From contig NZ_CP090438.1 of the NCBI RefSeq assembly GCF_021441885.1, positions 2,232,001-2,296,000 of the forward strand: a stretch of DNA of 64,000 bases. The letters run 5' to 3'. This document shows, piece after piece, positions 42,271 through 50,752 of this stretch (position 1 is its first letter; every line of letters starts with the position of its first letter). Under the pieces are notes generated by a model. The model was not told the origin of the DNA. It saw only the letters and a program-made list of their open reading frames with translations, and searched no databases. The stretch is from Vibrio maritimus. Lineage in GTDB: Bacteria; Pseudomonadota; Gammaproteobacteria; Enterobacterales; Vibrionaceae. A program made the position numbers and the translations under genes.

Positions 42271-43314
42271 ATGATGATTCCAATATCAGAGAACAGCTGG
42301 GCTCGCTCACTATTCATTACGACTCTGTTTTGTGCAGGTATCGCTGTTATCACCGCATCGATTTGGGTAGCCCCCTACTTCGAGAACTTAATGATCAGCC
42401 TTGGCTATGGCTACAGTGCAGTGCTCATGTTTTGGCTTATCGAGCGTTTCGTTCCGCAACTAAAAGATAAGCGCACCCTCTCTCTGGCAATCTCGCTCCT
42501 TTTAGCGGTCACGCTCGGCACCGCTCATGCCTACCTGTGGGTAAGCAAATACCCCGGATTCGATGTTTGGCAGGGCATTAAACCCATCTTACTGCTTGGC
42601 GTCATTTTTACGGCTGTCTGTTTCTACTTCTTCTACATGCAAGAGCAAAAAAATAAGCTTCAACAAGCTCTCGAGCACTCAAAACGAGAAAAAGTCGAAC
42701 AGGAAAAAACGCTGATTGAGTCTGAACTGAAGCAGCTACAAAGTCAGATAGAGCCACATTTTTTGTTCAATACACTCGCCAATGTCAGTGCCTTGGTGGA
42801 TCAGGATCCAGCACAGGCGAAGCATATGCTGGATAAACTAACTCAGCTACTTCGAGCATCGATGGCCCGCCATCGAGTCAATCAAGTTTCAGTAAAATCT
42901 GAAGTCGACTTAATTGACGCCTATTTATCGATACAGAAAGTCCGTTTGGGTCCTCGACTGAATTTTGAGTTCATTATCGCGGATGCGGTGAAGCAACAAC
43001 TTATCCCGCCCTACCTATTGCAACCATTAGTCGAAAACGCCATTAAACATGGTATTGAGCCCAGCATTGACGGTGGTACAGTGACGATACGAGCACGCTC
43101 TGATGCGCAGCAATGTATCCTAGAGGTGATTGATAACGGATTAGGTCTCTCGTTGGACAACACCGCCAGCACAGGTCATGGGATTGGGATTCAGAACGCC
43201 AAATCGCGTCTCAGTGCTTTATATCAAGACAGAGCAAAACTGATTATCAGTGAAAACCAAACCGGCGGCGTTACTGCAACGATCAAATTACCATTAGAGC
43301 ACCCAACACCATAG
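42271..43314 (+). CDS. LytS/AlgZ-type membrane histidine kinase
   Basis: 347 aa, starting right after the barrel gene stop. Four TM helices in the first 130 residues, no periplasmic sensor domain, then a coiled-coil (about 125-155) and a His_kinase domain of PF06580 type with QIEPHFLFNTLANVSALV, whose His is the phosphorylated residue. The HATPase part has LQPLVENAIKHGIE and GIGIQNAKSRL. Partner of the LytTR regulator encoded 10 bases downstream. With no extracytoplasmic sensor, the cue is probably sensed in the membrane, perhaps through the transporter itself. Confidence 0.92.
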   Translation: MMIPISENSWARSLFITTLFCAGIAVITASIWVAPYFENLMISLGYGYSAVLMFWLIERFVPQLKDKRTLSLAISLLLAVTLGTAHAYLWVSKYPGFDVWQGIKPILLLGVIFTAVCFYFFYMQEQKNKLQQALEHSKREKVEQEKTLIESELKQLQSQIEPHFLFNTLANVSALVDQDPAQAKHMLDKLTQLLRASMARHRVNQVSVKSEVDLIDAYLSIQKVRLGPRLNFEFIIADAVKQQLIPPYLLQPLVENAIKHGIEPSIDGGTVTIRARSDAQQCILEVIDNGLGLSLDNTASTGHGIGIQNAKSRLSALYQDRAKLIISENQTGGVTATIKLPLEHPTP

Positions 43315-43324
43315 CGGAGGCGAC

Positions 43325-44092
43325 ATGAAAGCACTTATCGCAGATGATGAACCCCTATTGCGATTTCACCTAGACAAGATGTTGGCAGAGGTGTGGCCAG
43401 AACTTGAGGTAGTGGCTCGATGTGAAAATGGCGAACAAGCCCTTGCCGAGCTTGAGAACGCGTCGATAGATATCGCATTTCTTGATATTCAAATGCCAGG
43501 GAAGTCAGGGATAGAGGTAGCGCAGATAATCGCTAAGTCTCATCAAGATTCTTCGACGCCAGCGCCTTTGGTCATTTTCATTACCGCATTTGATCACTAT
43601 GCAGTGAGTGCGTTCGAAGCCAACGCTATCGACTACCTGTTAAAGCCTCTGCAAGAAGATCGCCTCATCGATGCGTGCAACAAAGCTAAATCACGCCTCA
43701 AAGCGAGTGGCGGAAGTCCTGATTTAAACGCGATTGTCGCCAATCTAGAAAAGCTTTCGATCAACACAACCCCGCAGTTTGCGAAATGGCTAAAGGGCAG
43801 CAAGCAAGACGAGATCCACCTTATCTCTGTTGATGATATTGCCTTCCTCAGGGCAGAAGACAAATACGTTACTCTTGTCACTGCCGACAATCGAGAATAC
43901 GTGCTACGAAGTACCATCAAAGAACTGGCTACGCAGCTCGACCCAGATAGTTTCTGGCAGATCCATCGCTCAACCATGATTAATCTACACAAGCTCGAAA
44001 AAGTGAAAAAAGACCTCACGGGCAAAATGAATGCCTATATTGCCGGGCACAAACTTCCTGTCAGCCGCGCGTTGCAGCACTTGTTTAAATAG
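43325..44092 (+). CDS. LytTR-type response regulator
   Basis: 255 aa. Receiver domain (about 1-120) with acidic residues in IADDEP, the phospho-Asp in FLDIQMPGKSG, and Lys in YLLKPLQ. LytTR DNA-binding domain (about 155-255): FLRAEDKYVTLVT, TIKELATQL, FWQIHRSTMINL and LPVSRALQHLF. GGAGG precedes the start. Last gene of the operon, and the probable reader of the phased repeats at 38105-38154, so the operon is likely autoregulated. Confidence 0.93.
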   Translation: MKALIADDEPLLRFHLDKMLAEVWPELEVVARCENGEQALAELENASIDIAFLDIQMPGKSGIEVAQIIAKSHQDSSTPAPLVIFITAFDHYAVSAFEANAIDYLLKPLQEDRLIDACNKAKSRLKASGGSPDLNAIVANLEKLSINTTPQFAKWLKGSKQDEIHLISVDDIAFLRAEDKYVTLVTADNREYVLRSTIKELATQLDPDSFWQIHRSTMINLHKLEKVKKDLTGKMNAYIAGHKLPVSRALQHLFK

Positions 44093-44099
44093 TGGTGAC

Positions 44100-44984
44100 C
44101 TACTCCTGCCAATCCGAGAAGTGTTTAACTAAATAGTCTATCGCCATTCGCGCCCTTACCGGCAAGAAGCGGCGATTTTGATACACAATCCAACTACTCG
44201 ATCCTTTACCCCAAAATGGTTCGAGAACTGGCTTTAATGTTCCCGACGCGAGTTTGTTTCCAAAGCTACTACGAGGCAGGTAAGCGATCCCTAAGCCTTC
44301 TTCACATGCCTGAAGAATGGCGTTGGAGTTATTGCTTCTCCACCGACCGCTGACCCGAATAGCACTCATCGGCTTGCCCTCTTTTTCGAACTGCCAGTGG
44401 TCATTGTTGGCGATGATACAACTGTGCTGCGCAAGATGATTCGGGTGAGTCGGTTCTCCAAATTGATCTAAATACCTTTGACTTGCAGCGGCCGCCATCG
44501 GTCTATCCACCAGCTTTCTGGCGACTAAGCCTGAATCACTCAGGCGACCATAGCGAATAGCAAAGTCGACCCCATCTTCAATGAAATTGACCATCCGAGT
44601 ATTAAAATCCATCTCAACAGAAAGATCAGGATATTGCTTAGCAAATGTCATCAAAGCGGGAGCAACATAGTTCTCTGCAAATGCGCCTGCCGCACTTACA
44701 CGCAAGGTACCGCTCAACTCAATCTGCTGAGATGAGAGTCGCTCATTCGCTTGCTGCAAACCAATGACCAGTTCTTTACACTGCTGGTAATAGACCTGCC
44801 CAGCGTCAGTCAAACTGACCATTCGTGTCGAGCGAGCAAGCAGTGCTACCCCTACTCGTTCCTCTAGCCGTGAAACTTGGCGGCTCACATGGCTGGTGCT
44901 GCAACCAAGCAACTTGGCCGCAGCGGAAAAACCATGACTCTCTGCCACAGCAACAAACTCGTTAATCCCTTCAAAACTCTCCAT
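44100..44984 (-). CDS. LysR-family transcriptional regulator
   Basis: 294 aa from the ATG ending at 44984 (GGAG five bases upstream); a six-codon longer start overlaps that ribosome site. Winged HTH is intact (INEFVAVAESHGFSAAAKLL, then CSTSHVSRQVSRLEERVGVAL), with an effector domain of the CrgA/AaeR group (AYLPRSSFGNKLASGTLKPVL). Divergent from the DJ-1/PfpI gene by about 130 bases; the two are a likely regulator-target pair. Confidence 0.9.
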   Translation of the reverse strand: MESFEGINEFVAVAESHGFSAAAKLLGCSTSHVSRQVSRLEERVGVALLARSTRMVSLTDAGQVYYQQCKELVIGLQQANERLSSQQIELSGTLRVSAAGAFAENYVAPALMTFAKQYPDLSVEMDFNTRMVNFIEDGVDFAIRYGRLSDSGLVARKLVDRPMAAAASQRYLDQFGEPTHPNHLAQHSCIIANNDHWQFEKEGKPMSAIRVSGRWRSNNSNAILQACEEGLGIAYLPRSSFGNKLASGTLKPVLEPFWGKGSSSWIVYQNRRFLPVRARMAIDYLVKHFSDWQE

Positions 44985-45116
44985 TACCACTCCAACCGCC
45001 ATTATCTTTGCTAAATAGCAATAATGTTTTTCTATTCTAGATGATTATCACTCATTTGATTTGCAATTAATATCAATACGTACAAACAAGAACCCGTCAG
45101 CTCAAAGGAACGAATT

Positions 45117-45788
45117 ATGAAAAAAGTACTCATCCCAGTGACCAACCACGCCACTCTCGGTGACACTGACCAAGCGAACGGCACCTATGCCCCTGAGCTT
45201 ACTCACGCTCTAAGTGAAATTCTCAAGGCAGGTTTCGAGTACGATATTGCTTCTATTCAAGGTGGTAAAGCGCCGCTTTACGGCACAGATATTGAGGGTG
45301 ATACCGTCAATGCCGATCTTCTGGCGAATGATGACTTTCAAAACCGCATCAACAACACCATCCCTGTGTCTCAGGTAAACGGCGAAGAGTACGATGCCAT
45401 CTTCTACCCTGGTGGCTTTGGCTTGCTGTCAGATCTAGCGACCGATGAGTCGTTCGCAAACATTGCTGCAAAGCACTATGAAAATGGCGGCATCATCGCG
45501 GCAGTCTGTCACGGACCTGGGGCACTACTGCCAATTACACTAAGCTCAGGGGAAAAGCTTCTCGCTTCAAAATCCGTCACAGGGTTCACGCGAGAGGAAG
45601 AAATCGACTTTGGCACTATCGACGCGATTCCTTTTTTACTAGAAGAGTCATTGGCTCGCACAGCCAGTCGTTATAACAAGGTGCAGCCATGGCAAGAGTT
45701 GGTCATCGTAGATGAGCGCGTGATTACAGGTCAAAACCCAACTAGCGCACACGGTGTTGGTAAAGCACTGGTTGAAAGCCTTAGCTAA
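45117..45788 (+). CDS. DJ-1/PfpI-family protein (type 1 glutamine amidotransferase-like)
   Basis: 223 aa. Nucleophile elbow AAVCHGPGALLPI with the reactive Cys; the supporting acid and base residues of the DJ-1 superfamily are in FYPGGFGLLSDLATDE and SAHGVGKALVE. Long form of the HSP31/HchA-like group (N-terminal region GTYAPELTHALSEILKAGFEYDIAS). May act as glyoxalase III or deglycase-like stress protein; the exact activity is not settled by the sequence. Confidence 0.88.
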   Translation: MKKVLIPVTNHATLGDTDQANGTYAPELTHALSEILKAGFEYDIASIQGGKAPLYGTDIEGDTVNADLLANDDFQNRINNTIPVSQVNGEEYDAIFYPGGFGLLSDLATDESFANIAAKHYENGGIIAAVCHGPGALLPITLSSGEKLLASKSVTGFTREEEIDFGTIDAIPFLLEESLARTASRYNKVQPWQELVIVDERVITGQNPTSAHGVGKALVESLS

Positions 45789-45831
45789 TCTAAAAAGCTA
45801 ATCCTAGAAGTTAAGCTCGTAATTATGTCTC

Positions 45832-45866
45832 AAAGCCCTAAATAGTCTAACTTAGGGCTTGTTTCT
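45832..45866. terminator. Bidirectional terminator between DJ-1 and DUF3179 genes
   Basis: AAGCCCTAA-ATAGTCTAAC-TTAGGGCTT stem followed by GTTTCT, between convergent genes. Confidence 0.7.
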
Positions 45867-45867
45867 A

Positions 45868-46812
45868 TCAACCGCTAAACACTTGGGTGTCTGGATAAAA
45901 CGCATACCAAGCAAACCAAAACAGTAAGGTAGACGCCATTGCCTGACCGTCTTCATCGGTGACCCATGCCGATTGATTTTCACTATCCCAGTGAATCTTG
46001 TATGAGGCGTTATCAAATGAATAATCAAACTGCGCCTTACCTTGCTTCTCGAGCTCACTAAATGGAAAGGCAATAGCACTGCCATCGACCAACAGCCCTA
46101 ATACCATCTCTTTTTGGTGGTACGCACTTGGCGCTTGATTTGCCACAGGAAAATAGACATTGGGGTGTTCTCCATAGCCAGCATAAGGATCGCGATTATA
46201 GTCTCGTCGATACCCAGTGTCTGTCGAGAGCACTTGGGTATCTGGGTACCTTTGAAGCCAGTTAGACCAACGTGATAATATCATTGGGACCTGCTTTAGC
46301 TTACTGCCAACCTGCGGCCCCGCCACGGCTTCGCCATGAATTTGCGACCACAGCGATTCCGTCTGTCTGTCGTACATCAACACATCTGAGCTATACAGAA
46401 GGCCAGAAACACCAAAGTCCAGCTCTCGTTGACCATCACCCTCTGGTTGGCTTTCAAACGCCATGCCGCTGCCGCAAAGTGGACAATAACTCACGACGAC
46501 GCGCTCACCTCCAACGGTATCATTAACGATTTCGTGCCAATTCAAAATGCTCAATGGATAAGCTTTCGCTTCACCGTTGATCACCAAACCAAGTATGATA
46601 TCTCTTGGTTTCATACTCTGAGCTTTACGCCCTGATTCAAATTTTGGGTCGGTAAGTGCTGGGATACCGTCTCTAGGCGGACCGCCACTTTGGACCAAGT
46701 TCAACGGCACGGTTGCATTTTCTAGGCTAAATCCATTAAGTGTTTTGGCAACGACTAACGAAGGAGTAAATAGAATTAAGGAAAGGGAAAATAGGGTAAG
46801 AATAGAACGCAT
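45868..46812 (-). CDS. DUF3179 secreted protein
   Basis: 314 aa with a signal peptide cleaved near LVVA-K. The DUF3179 core has a Cys pair in VVVSYCPLCGSGMAFESQ and a LLYSSDVLMYDRQTESLWSQ segment, plus GYRRDYNRDPYAGYGEH toward the end. The CPLC motif resembles a redox or metal-binding motif. No biochemical role is known to me. About 65 bases downstream (in gene direction) of the DUF1499 gene, so possibly an operon. Confidence 0.88.
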   Translation of the reverse strand: MRSILTLFSLSLILFTPSLVVAKTLNGFSLENATVPLNLVQSGGPPRDGIPALTDPKFESGRKAQSMKPRDIILGLVINGEAKAYPLSILNWHEIVNDTVGGERVVVSYCPLCGSGMAFESQPEGDGQRELDFGVSGLLYSSDVLMYDRQTESLWSQIHGEAVAGPQVGSKLKQVPMILSRWSNWLQRYPDTQVLSTDTGYRRDYNRDPYAGYGEHPNVYFPVANQAPSAYHQKEMVLGLLVDGSAIAFPFSELEKQGKAQFDYSFDNASYKIHWDSENQSAWVTDEDGQAMASTLLFWFAWYAFYPDTQVFSG

Positions 46813-46876
46813 ATTGCTCTCCTCATAGCAGCCACTTATCAGACAGACCGCTAATGAGGAGAATCGCTTTCAGAGA

Positions 46877-47326
46877 TTAGCCATTTGTTTGTTGAAACGC
46901 TTGAACAAACTCGTCATAACGTGCGCGGTTAACGCCTGCATCACTGTATCCGGTGCGAGATTGAGAACGATAATGCATCACACCATTGTCGGCATCGAAA
47001 TAAAGCTCTACGTCGTCATGAAAACGCATCAGGGGTGTTGTAAAAACCGCATGAACGTAATCGCCGCTATCCGTTACCACCTCGTTGCGTCCCAACGTTT
47101 CTAGCGCTGCCAATGCGCGCGCTTTTGCCGTCGCGAGATCATCAAAGGCAATCGGTTGAACCTGTTTTTCTGGGATTTTAGTCTGCGATGAGACGGCATT
47201 AGGTGTGGAAGGCATGCGCGCCAACTGTCCACCATCCACGCCCAAATACGACGGCATACTATTGTTTTTGTAAAACATGTAACCGATGAGAACCAGGGCT
47301 AATGTAGTGATAATTTTGCTAATCAT
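46877..47326 (-). CDS. DUF1499 protein
   Basis: 149 aa with an uncleaved N-terminal hydrophobic segment (about 5-20) that would anchor it to the inner membrane. Matches DUF1499 by the segments RALAALETLGRNEVV, DYVHAVFTTPLMRFHDDVEL, and DADNGVMHYRSQSRTGYSD. Function unknown. Same strand as DUF3179 and DUF1439 genes, all three envelope proteins. Confidence 0.85.
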   Translation of the reverse strand: MISKIITTLALVLIGYMFYKNNSMPSYLGVDGGQLARMPSTPNAVSSQTKIPEKQVQPIAFDDLATAKARALAALETLGRNEVVTDSGDYVHAVFTTPLMRFHDDVELYFDADNGVMHYRSQSRTGYSDAGVNRARYDEFVQAFQQTNG

Positions 47327-47460
47327 GAACCGTCCTTTTACTGTTGGCTGCGAGAGTTGTCTCTCTATTTTTCCAATTGAATGAATAGATTACACACTAT
47401 AGTCGATTCTGGTCAAACCAGATCACTTCGTCCTACAAAATCGCTGCCTGAGTCAAAATC

Positions 47461-48021
47461 CTAGTCAAAGAAATCAATAACCAGCTTGTTGTTCTCAACC
47501 GTCACTTTAGGATTCGACGATTTAAGCAGCGACTGCTTAACTGTGCTCTCATCAAGTTGGTACACCGGATAACTCGATACTGCATTACCAATCAAAGATA
47601 CTGCAGGCTTAATCAGCTGCCTTATTTCTGGCGTCAGTATCGAACCATCCTCATCGAGCCGCTCTAGACGGAGTGACTTTAGAAACACTTCGCCCGTCTC
47701 TTTTTTATACTCTGGGATGGCGCTAAACTCGATGTCCAAATCCAAACTCATATCTGGTTGGCTCATCATTTGGAGCTCCGCAGTGGTGTTGGCGTACACC
47801 GCGACTCTGTCTTTGTCAGCGCGGCCAATATTCACTTTTAAGTCGTCGACAGAAATTTTGGCGTAAAGAACATCTTCAATACCGACTGCCCGATCAAGCT
47901 TTAGGTTTTGATTTAGATAATCCGTCATCTCTTGCTCAGTAACGCTGTAACTCACACACCCAGACAGACTAAGCAAGAGAACAAACAGCCCGAAAAACTT
48001 GGCAGAGAACAATGTATTCAT
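47461..48021 (-). CDS. DUF1439 lipoprotein
   Basis: 186 aa; the lipobox LSLSGC at about 18-23 marks it as a lipoprotein. The rest has the DUF1439 pattern (VTEQEMTDYLNQNL and a long set of beta strands), a tubular lipid-binding-like fold family. Function unknown. Monocistronic or the first gene of a DUF1439-DUF1499-DUF3179 run. Confidence 0.85.
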   Translation of the reverse strand: MNTLFSAKFFGLFVLLLSLSGCVSYSVTEQEMTDYLNQNLKLDRAVGIEDVLYAKISVDDLKVNIGRADKDRVAVYANTTAELQMMSQPDMSLDLDIEFSAIPEYKKETGEVFLKSLRLERLDEDGSILTPEIRQLIKPAVSLIGNAVSSYPVYQLDESTVKQSLLKSSNPKVTVENNKLVIDFFD

Positions 48022-48086
48022 CAGAAAAGGCTCCTAGAAAAGAGTGAAGCGCATACCGCATATCTTGTTAAAAGATAGGGGCTTAT

Positions 48087-48125
48087 AAAAAAACAGGCAA
48101 GCACTAAGTGCCTGCCTGTTTTTTC
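48087..48125. terminator. Bidirectional terminator after nspC
   Basis: AAAAAACAGGCA-AGCACTAAGTGCC-TGCCTGTTTTTTC: a strong stem with A and T runs 22-60 bases after the nspC stop. Confidence 0.85.
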
Positions 48126-48147
48126 AATATTCATGTTCTACAACGAG

Positions 48148-49281
48148 CTAACTGACTGACCACTGAGACAGTGAGCGCTTAAAGTCCTCATAACCAAACT
48201 CGTTGAGTTTCTCGATGTTGCCCGATGAACGTTCGCAATAGATTGATGGCATTTTCAATCCATTAAACCAGTTCAACTTCACCATGGTATAGCCTGCGCT
48301 ATCCATAATATGTAGCTGCTGACCTACTTTTAGCGGCTCGTCGAAGTTAGCCACACAGAACTGGTCGCCAGCGAGGCAAGAGCAAGATCCAATCACGTAT
48401 TCATGCTCACCTTCTGAGTTAGCTTCCAGAATGGATGCTGGCTCATCGTAGATCAGCGTATCCAAGCGGTGGGCTTCAGTCGCTGAGTTAACAATCGCCG
48501 TCTTCTTCTCATTCTCGACAATATCTACCACGGTCACCACAAGATCGGTGGTTTTCGTGATGATGGCTTCACCCGGCTCCAGATACATCTGGACACCGTG
48601 TTTTTCAGAGAAGGCTTTTAGAGCAGCACCAAGCTTATCAATATCGTAGCCTGGCCAAGTGAAGAATACGCCGCCACCCATGCTCACCCAATCAAGCTTG
48701 TCGAGGTGATCGCCAAACTGCTCAGAGATCGCATCAAGCAAACCAATAAATGCATCCACATCTTTGTTCTCACAGTTCATGTGGAACATGACGCCATCGA
48801 TACTATCAAATACCGAAGAGTCGATATGGTCAGCTTGCACACCAAGACGAGAGTACTTACGCGCTGGGTTCGCTAGATCTTGCCCTGCGTAGCTCACGCC
48901 TGGGTTAAGTCTAAGTCCCAAAGATGCCTTGCCCTCAACAATATGGCGGTAAGCCGCTAACTGAGACTGAGAGTTAAAAATCATCTTGTCACAGATATCC
49001 GCCACTTCGCGTACATCGTCTTCAGTGTAACCCACACTGTAAGCGTGCGTCTCTCCACCAAAGGTTTCATGACCAAGCTTTACCTCAAATGGACCACTAC
49101 TGGTTGAGCCATCTAGATACGGTTTAATGATGTCGAAAACACCCCAAGTTGAGAAACACTTTAATGCGAGAACCAGCTTAACACCTGAGATCTCTTTGAG
49201 GTGTTTGGCCTTTTCTAGGTTTTCGATCAGCTTAGATTCGTTGATCATGAAGTATGGGGTTTTGAGTTGAGATTTGTTCAT
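48148..49281 (-). CDS. nspC: Carboxynorspermidine/carboxyspermidine decarboxylase
   Basis: PLP enzyme, 377 aa, of the alanine-racemase-fold decarboxylase group. It releases CO2 from carboxynorspermidine to give norspermidine, a polyamine that controls biofilm in Vibrio. The PLP lysine is in LVLALKCFSTWGVFD, later active-site segments are MHMNCENKD-like (VMFHMNCENKDVDAF) and YLEPGEAIITKT, and the Cys of GSCSCLAGDQF lies near the active site. It is the third step of the pathway encoded upstream; a REP/BIME-like element separates it from the synthase gene. Confidence 0.95.
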   Translation of the reverse strand: MNKSQLKTPYFMINESKLIENLEKAKHLKEISGVKLVLALKCFSTWGVFDIIKPYLDGSTSSGPFEVKLGHETFGGETHAYSVGYTEDDVREVADICDKMIFNSQSQLAAYRHIVEGKASLGLRLNPGVSYAGQDLANPARKYSRLGVQADHIDSSVFDSIDGVMFHMNCENKDVDAFIGLLDAISEQFGDHLDKLDWVSMGGGVFFTWPGYDIDKLGAALKAFSEKHGVQMYLEPGEAIITKTTDLVVTVVDIVENEKKTAIVNSATEAHRLDTLIYDEPASILEANSEGEHEYVIGSCSCLAGDQFCVANFDEPLKVGQQLHIMDSAGYTMVKLNWFNGLKMPSIYCERSSGNIEKLNEFGYEDFKRSLSQWSVS

Positions 49282-49335
49282 GGTTTGCGTTCCGGGTGAT
49301 GATTGGGGATTTTAGCAGGTTTTGGGGATTGGTGG

Positions 49336-49473
49336 TTTACCCCTCCTAGCCTCCCCTTACTAAGGGGAGGAACAGATGGCTCGCTTACGCGTCGCCTGAT
49401 CCAAAGCTAGGCGATGCGACGATAGGAGCTAGCCTGTAGTTCTCCCCCTTGCTAAGGGGGAGTTAGAGGGGGT
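49336..49473. repeat. BIME-like pair of inverted REP elements
   Basis: Two hairpin units in opposite orientation. Left: ACCCCTCCTAG then CTCCCCTTA-C-TAAGGGGAG. Right: GCGATGCGACGATAGG, then CTCCCCCTT-GC-TAAGGGGGAG, then TTAGAGGGGGT. About 30 bases lie between, with complementary GTCGCCT and AGGCGAT words, so the whole can fold on itself. The right unit matches the copy at 7406-7480. Confidence 0.8.
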
Positions 49474-49488
49474 AAAGCTCTTAAACCC

Positions 49489-50733
49489 CTACTTCAAAAC
49501 CTGAATATCCGGCCCACCCACTTCCAGCTCTTGAACATGCCAATCCAAACCAATCTCTGGCATTGTCTCCAAGAACGGATCTGGGTCAAGCTGCTCCATG
49601 TTGAACACACCAGCCTCTGCCCACTTACCGCGGAAGTACTGAAGTGCCGCAGTAATAGCCGGAACACCTGTAGTGTAAGAGATCGCTTGGTGCTCAACAT
49701 CTTCGTAAGCGACTTCGTGGTCAGCGTTGTTGTAGATGAAGACTGAACGCTCTTTACCGTCTTTCTTACCTTGAACCCAAGTACCGATACACGTTTTACC
49801 TGTGTAGCCCGGAGCTAGAGAGGTTGGATCTGGTAGCAGTGCTTTAAGCACGTGTAGTGGTTGTACAACCGTTCCGTCGTGCAGAGTTAGCGGGTCTGGG
49901 CTCAGTAGACCAATATCGCGCATGCAGTTGAAGTAGTTCAGGTAAGTGTCACCGAAGCCCATCCAGAATTCGATACGTTTTGCAGGAATGAATTCTTGCA
50001 TTGAACGAACTTCATCGTGCGCCATAGAGTAAACCTTGTGCTTGCCTACTAGCGGGAAGTTGAACTCAAGCATACGTGAATGACATTCCACTTGCTTCCA
50101 CTCGCCATTTTCCCAGTAGAAAGAATCGCCTTGGATTTCAAGCATGTTGGTCTCTGGGTCGAAGTTCGTCGCGAACTTCTTACCGTGGTCACCTGCATTT
50201 ACGTCCATAACATCGATGGTATCGATCTCATCGAACAAATGCTTTACTGCGTACGCGGCAAACACACTTACTACACCTGGATCAAAACCAGCACCTAAGA
50301 TGCCAGTGATACCCGCTTCTTTAAACTTGTCGCGGAAGCCCCATTGCCAGTCGTATGCTTGCGGTACTTGCTGACCTTCAGAACATAGGTCAACAGCAAC
50401 CGATGTATCTAGGTAAGACACCTTCGCTTGTAGGCACGCTTCCATGATAGTGATGTTCACCCACGGAGGACCCGCGTTGATCACAAGATCAGGTTTTACT
50501 TCGTTGATCAAAGCTACTAGCGCTTCAACATCGTCCGCATTAACCGCACGAGCTTCTAGTTTTTTACTTGGATCTTTAAGGTTGTTTTTGCCCTTGATTG
50601 ACTCAATGATTTTTTCGCATTTTGCTACTGTGCGCGAAGCGATTGTGATATCACCAAGTACATCGTTGTTTTGAGCCGCTTTGTGTGCGACTACCCAACC
50701 AACACCACCAGCACCAATCTGTAGAATTGCCAT
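49489..50733 (-). CDS. Carboxynorspermidine synthase (saccharopine dehydrogenase-like)
   Basis: NADPH-dependent reductase, 414 aa, that condenses 1,3-diaminopropane or putrescine with aspartate semialdehyde to carboxynorspermidine or carboxyspermidine. Rossmann motif GAGGVGWVVAHKAAQN at the N-terminus; the central domain of the saccharopine dehydrogenase family follows with GILGAGFDPGVVSVFAAYAVK and a conserved GYTGKTCIGTWVQG. Second step of the pathway, placed between the aminotransferase/decarboxylase fusion (20 bases upstream) and nspC. Confidence 0.93.
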   Translation of the reverse strand: MAILQIGAGGVGWVVAHKAAQNNDVLGDITIASRTVAKCEKIIESIKGKNNLKDPSKKLEARAVNADDVEALVALINEVKPDLVINAGPPWVNITIMEACLQAKVSYLDTSVAVDLCSEGQQVPQAYDWQWGFRDKFKEAGITGILGAGFDPGVVSVFAAYAVKHLFDEIDTIDVMDVNAGDHGKKFATNFDPETNMLEIQGDSFYWENGEWKQVECHSRMLEFNFPLVGKHKVYSMAHDEVRSMQEFIPAKRIEFWMGFGDTYLNYFNCMRDIGLLSPDPLTLHDGTVVQPLHVLKALLPDPTSLAPGYTGKTCIGTWVQGKKDGKERSVFIYNNADHEVAYEDVEHQAISYTTGVPAITAALQYFRGKWAEAGVFNMEQLDPDPFLETMPEIGLDWHVQELEVGGPDIQVLK

Positions 50734-50752
50734 TTGTTTGTTCCTTTTTCTC

